Positions 7,607 to 10,297 of a stretch of 10,297 nt of DNA are shown piece after piece; position 1 is the stretch's first letter; every line of letters begins with the position of its first letter. Both the position numbers and the translations under genes were made by a program. The stretch covers positions 1 to 10,297 of the forward strand of contig QOPK01000068.1 of assembly GCA_003331685.1 (NCBI GenBank). The letters are read 5' to 3'. Below the pieces are notes generated by a model. The model searched no databases, was not told the DNA's origin, and worked only from the letters and a program-made list of their open reading frames with translations. The stretch is from Halieaceae bacterium. Lineage in GTDB: Bacteria > Pseudomonadota > Gammaproteobacteria > Pseudomonadales > Halieaceae.

Positions 7607-8686
7607 CTAGGTGTCGACGTAGCGTGCCTCGGGGTCGGATTGATACTCATATCTGTCGTCAGCATTGATCCGTCGCTGAATGTTACCGCGGTGCCAGAGA
7701 TAATTCAGGTGCGCCACGGTTTCACCGGTCGCCATCTGGATCTCACCGTCACCAATTTCCCGCCCAAACAGACAGCCGAAGCATTCCGGTAACAGTTTGG
7801 GCTCCATCAGCAGGTCATACAGATTCGCGAGCGCGAGACGGTGACTGTCGATGATCTGGTTGAGACGCACGCGCACCCCGGTAAAGGGAGACTGGTGCGC
7901 GGGCAATACCAGCAAGTCTTCGGGCAGCATACCCAGCAACCGGGTGCTGGAGGCAAGCCAGGCTTCCAGCGGATTACCATCAGGCTCAGTTGGAAACACT
8001 GACACGTTGGGCGTGATACGCGGCAGGATCTGATCGCCTGCAATGACCAATTGTAGCGCCGGGCAATAGAGGCACGCGTGCTCGGGAGAGTGCCCCTGAC
8101 CGACCACCACTTGCCAGTATCGGCCGCCAATCGACAGTGTTTGTCGGTCGTTGAGGCGCTGATAGTTGTGAGGGAGCGGCGTAGCAAACTGTCCGAAGCT
8201 ACCGAAGCGTTCCCGATAATCTTCCAATTGTTCGTCGGTGAATCCGGTACGGTGATAGAAGGAGATCGCTGGTGGTGGAGCCGCTTCACCCGTGTAACCC
8301 ATGATCAGGCTGCCAGTCAGGAACTCCGCCTGTGTCATATACAAATCGCAGTCGAAACGCTCACAGAGCCATCCCGCCAGGCCAATGTGGTCGGGGTGCA
8401 TATGAGTACAGATCACACGGTGGACGGGCTTGCCCGCCATGAAGCCCGTGAACAGGGATTCCCACCGCTCTTTGGCAGAATCCAGATTGAGGCAGGTATC
8501 GACAATGGTCCAGCCGTCTCCGTCCTCCAGCAACCACAGGTTGATGTGGTTTAGAGGTCCCGGCATGGTGAATCGTGCCCACCAGACACCGGGTGCCACC
8601 TCGAAAGGTTCATCGCCGGGCTGTTCCAGTCTGCCCCAGGGGTAAGTCAGACCGCGGTATTGTTCGTCGACGCGTTCCAGAGTCAC
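7607..8686 (-). CDS. MBL-fold metallo-hydrolase (glyoxalase II/lactonase-like)
   Basis: From the GTG at 8686 the product is 359 aa. The MBL signature CTHMHPDHIG gives H95, H97, D99 and H100. Further ligands are H199 in GQGHSPEH, D218 in IAGDQILP, and H264 in LPAHQSPF. The chain therefore has a complete two-metal site. The MBL domain is followed by a roughly 90-aa C-terminal helical part ending in ARYVDT, as in LACTB2/glyoxalase II-like proteins. The substrate is not deducible; thioester, lactone or other ester hydrolysis would fit. Two GTG starts are possible. The one at 8686 has AGGAG with 7 nt spacing. The upstream one at 8740 has GGGAG with 6 nt spacing and adds 18 residues (MDRARRGAHTSASHQELT) that look unstructured. 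I prefer 8686. It is the first gene of a likely operon with the HSL esterase and is divergent from the aminotransferase. Confidence 0.87.
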   Translation of the reverse strand: MTLERVDEQYRGLTYPWGRLEQPGDEPFEVAPGVWWARFTMPGPLNHINLWLLEDGDGWTIVDTCLNLDSAKERWESLFTGFMAGKPVHRVICTHMHPDHIGLAGWLCERFDCDLYMTQAEFLTGSLIMGYTGEAAPPPAISFYHRTGFTDEQLEDYRERFGSFGQFATPLPHNYQRLNDRQTLSIGGRYWQVVVGQGHSPEHACLYCPALQLVIAGDQILPRITPNVSVFPTEPDGNPLEAWLASSTRLLGMLPEDLLVLPAHQSPFTGVRVRLNQIIDSHRLALANLYDLLMEPKLLPECFGCLFGREIGDGEIQMATGETVAHLNYLWHRGNIQRRINADDRYEYQSDPEARYVDT

Positions 8687-8692
8687 TGTTAG

Positions 8693-8697
8693 CTCCT
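8693..8697 (-). promoter_or_regulatory. Shine-Dalgarno site favouring the shorter start of the MBL hydrolase
   Basis: On the minus strand AGGAG stands 6 nt (CTAACA) before the GTG at 8686, close to ideal spacing. A second purine-rich site, GGGAG, at 8747-8751 serves the longer GTG start at 8740. Sequence alone does not exclude use of both. Confidence 0.5.
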
Positions 8698-8761
8698 GAT
8701 GTGAGGCGGAAGTGTGCGCGCCGCGGCGCGCCCTGTCCACCTAGCTCTCCCTTTGGGGTTA

Positions 8762-8790
8762 CTGACACGCTAGTTGCCCGGTGTGATACT
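8762..8790 (+). promoter_or_regulatory. Candidate extended -10 sigma-70 promoter for the aminotransferase
   Basis: CTGACA (8762-8767, five of six to TTGACA) is followed after exactly 17 bp by GATACT (8785-8790, four of six to TATAAT). The -10 box is preceded by TGT, the extended -10 motif. This is the best promoter match in the window, and the predicted start near 8797 gives a leader of about 65 nt. A later TATAGT at 8828-8833 resembles a -10 box too but lacks a -35 partner. Confidence 0.45.
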
Positions 8791-8863
8791 CACGCAGGAA
8801 GCAACCCCTGTGCTGGGCCCGGGCCGCTATAGTGTGGCAGGCCAAATCCGAGGAGAAAGCACC

Positions 8864-10243
8864 ATGACCGCGACGCTCGATACGCAAGCACTTAAGAAGC
8901 TGGATCAGGCGCACCACCTGCACCCCTTCACGGATTTTGAAGATTACGCCAAGCACGGGGGGCGCATCGTCAGCCGCGCCGAGCATATTTATATCTACGA
9001 CTCTGATGGCAATAAAATTCAGGACGGGATGTCGGGATTGTGGTGCTGCAATCTGGGGTACAGCCAGGAGCGCATCAAGCAAGCGGTGGCGGAGCAGCTG
9101 GCCGAACTCCCTTTCTACAACAATTTCTTTAGGTGCTCTAATCAGCCGGCAGCAGAGCTGGCGGCACGGCTCTCCCAGGTCACGCCTGAGCGATTCCAGC
9201 ACGTGTTCTTTACCAACTCCGGGTCAGAGGCCAACGACACTCAGATCAAACTAGTACACCGCTATTTTGACTTGCTGGGTAAGCCCGAAAAGAAGCTGAT
9301 CATCAGCCGCCAAAACGCGTATCACGGCAGCACGATTGCGGCCTCAACCCTGAGTGGCATGTCAGCGATGCACAAGCAGACCATGGGCCTTGACTATGTG
9401 CATCACATCCAGCAGCCGCACTGGTTCGAGGAGGGCGCGGACCTCGATCCCGAAGCATTTGGTGTCGCCGCGGCCCGTGAGCTCGAGAACAAGATTGATG
9501 AACTCGGCGAGGACCGTGTGGCCGCCTTTATCGCGGAGCCTGTGCAGGGTGCCGGGGGTGTCATCGTCCCGCCCGAGTCCTACTGGCCCGAGGTGAAGCG
9601 CATCCTCGATGAGCGCGACATTTTGATGATCTCCGATGAGGTCATCTGCGGCTTTGGCCGTACCGGAAAGTGGTTTGGCTTTGAGACCTATGGTACCGAG
9701 CCCGATTTGGTGACATTCGCTAAGGCGGTCACCAATGGCTACATGCCGTTGGGTGGGAGCTTGATCAGCCAGAAGATTTCTGATGTCTTGTTGTCAGGGG
9801 GTGGCGAATTTGCCCACGGCCTGACCTATTCGGGACATCCTGCTTCCTGTGCCGCTGGCTTGGCTACGCTGGATATCCTTGAAGAGACTCGGATTATCGA
9901 GCAGGGCGTGGTGGAGCTCGCGCCGTACTTCGCCAGCCGACTGATTGAGTTGGTAGACCACCCGATCGTGGGGCAGGTGCGAGTAAAAGGCCTGTTTGCC
10001 GCAGTGGAGCTGGTAAAGGATAAGTCGACCAGAGAGCGACTGGCACCTGAGTCCGCCGCGGCAGTGCACTGTCGCGATACGGCGATCACTCAAGGCCTGA
10101 TGGTGCGCCAGACCGGCGACGCGATGATCATGGCACCGCCTTTTGTCACTGAGCGCTCTGAGATTGATTTCCTGGTGGATCAACTGGCCGTCGCACTGGA
10201 TCGGACTGGCCAGCACTACGGTGTGATACCTACCGCCGCCTGA
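8864..10243 (+). CDS. Class III PLP aminotransferase, SpuC-like (putrescine:pyruvate / omega-amine transaminase)
   Basis: The 459-aa product has the length and motifs of the omega-amine:pyruvate transaminases. HHLHPFTDF (17-25) and DGMSGLWCCNLGY (54-66) are typical of the substrate-facing N-terminal region. NSGSEAND (118-125) and NAYHGST (151-157) bind the PLP phosphate and ring. SDEVICGFGRTGKWFG (257-272) holds the PLP-pairing Asp258. The Schiff-base lysine is K287 in TFAKAVTNGYMPLGG. HGLTYSGHPASCAA (318-331) closes the site. The pattern resembles Pseudomonas SpuC, which moves the amino group of putrescine to pyruvate. Beta-alanine or other amines are also possible substrates, because specificity in this family is not secure from motifs. 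The ATG at 8864 has AGGAG 8 nt upstream. The in-frame ATG at 8774 lies before the ribosome site and close to the likely promoter, so it is rejected. No terminator hairpin is seen after the stop. Confidence 0.92.
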   Translation: MTATLDTQALKKLDQAHHLHPFTDFEDYAKHGGRIVSRAEHIYIYDSDGNKIQDGMSGLWCCNLGYSQERIKQAVAEQLAELPFYNNFFRCSNQPAAELAARLSQVTPERFQHVFFTNSGSEANDTQIKLVHRYFDLLGKPEKKLIISRQNAYHGSTIAASTLSGMSAMHKQTMGLDYVHHIQQPHWFEEGADLDPEAFGVAAARELENKIDELGEDRVAAFIAEPVQGAGGVIVPPESYWPEVKRILDERDILMISDEVICGFGRTGKWFGFETYGTEPDLVTFAKAVTNGYMPLGGSLISQKISDVLLSGGGEFAHGLTYSGHPASCAAGLATLDILEETRIIEQGVVELAPYFASRLIELVDHPIVGQVRVKGLFAAVELVKDKSTRERLAPESAAAVHCRDTAITQGLMVRQTGDAMIMAPPFVTERSEIDFLVDQLAVALDRTGQHYGVIPTAA

Positions 10244-10277
10244 TCTGGCGTTTCTCCCTTGTCGTATATAACCTGCT

Positions 10278-10297
10278 ATGAAGCTGGTCGATACATT
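10278..10297 (+). CDS. Possible start of a further gene at the right edge
   Basis: An ATG 34 bp after the aminotransferase stop opens a frame reading MKLVDT before the window ends. TATATA at 10265-10270 could be a -10 box, but no Shine-Dalgarno precedes the ATG and six codons do not allow identification. The rest of the 54-bp tail shows no terminator hairpin. Confidence 0.2.

Noticed and set aside
8078..8554. 158-codon open frame antisense to the MBL hydrolase
   Set aside because: No domain, signal or family resemblance is visible; the leftward MBL protein with its full metal-binding motifs is clearly the coding strand.
8828..8833. TATAGT as the main -10 box of the aminotransferase
   Set aside because: No -35 match lies at 16-18 bp, whereas CTGACA-17-GATACT upstream is a better complete promoter.
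8774..8863. Aminotransferase start at the in-frame ATG at 8774
   Set aside because: The ATG at 8864 has AGGAG at ideal spacing, and homologous transaminases begin here; the upstream 30 residues look non-coding and overlap the promoter region.
1..10297. CRISPR arrays, tRNA/rRNA genes, insertion sequences, prophage or defence genes
   Set aside because: No spaced direct repeats, tRNA-like folds, transposase or integrase motifs, or known defence-domain signatures were seen; the genes are core metabolic and envelope types with uniform base composition.

Overview
The window is an ordinary-looking stretch of chromosome from a moderately GC-rich Gram-negative bacterium. It holds an outer-membrane-type beta-barrel protein with a terminal aromatic residue, a lipoprotein murein transglycosylase with a lipobox, and the start of a glutathione reductase. 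These point to a gammaproteobacterium. A marine lineage of the Halieaceae/OM60 kind fits the gene mix, but that is an impression and not shown by the sequence. Coding density is very high. I see no mobile element, phage gene, tRNA, rRNA, CRISPR array or extended repeat.

Layout. Bases 1-80 are the first 26 codons of a leftward glutathione reductase gene. A roughly 100-bp divergent spacer follows, then two rightward genes 11 bp apart: a DUF481 outer-membrane protein (189-1322) and a short RNase J-like beta-CASP metallo-hydrolase (1334-2698). These run convergently into a leftward pair: an MltF-type lytic transglycosylase (2727-4358) and, upstream of it, a PIG3-family quinone oxidoreductase (4437-5420). 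A 94-bp divergent spacer separates that pair from a rightward iron-dependent alcohol dehydrogenase (5515-6726). The dehydrogenase overlaps by 14 bp at its 3' end a leftward two-gene unit: an HSL-type alpha/beta hydrolase (6713-7597) and, 9 bp upstream, an MBL-fold hydrolase (7607-8686 or 8740). Divergent from that unit is a class III aminotransferase resembling the putrescine:pyruvate enzyme SpuC (8864-10243), with the best promoter candidate of the window in front of it. A possible start codon of a further gene lies at the right edge.

How the genes may work together. The left part is envelope and housekeeping biology: redox, outer membrane, RNA processing and cell-wall turnover. The right part is a group of small-molecule enzymes (quinone/carbonyl reductase, alcohol dehydrogenase, esterase, MBL hydrolase, transaminase) that would suit breakdown of esters, alcohols and amines. 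No transporter or regulator ties them together, so a joint pathway is only a hypothesis. I found no convincing previously undescribed system. The points most worth a second look are the truncated RNase J homologue downstream of an outer-membrane protein gene, and the Fe-ADH/esterase/MBL group.
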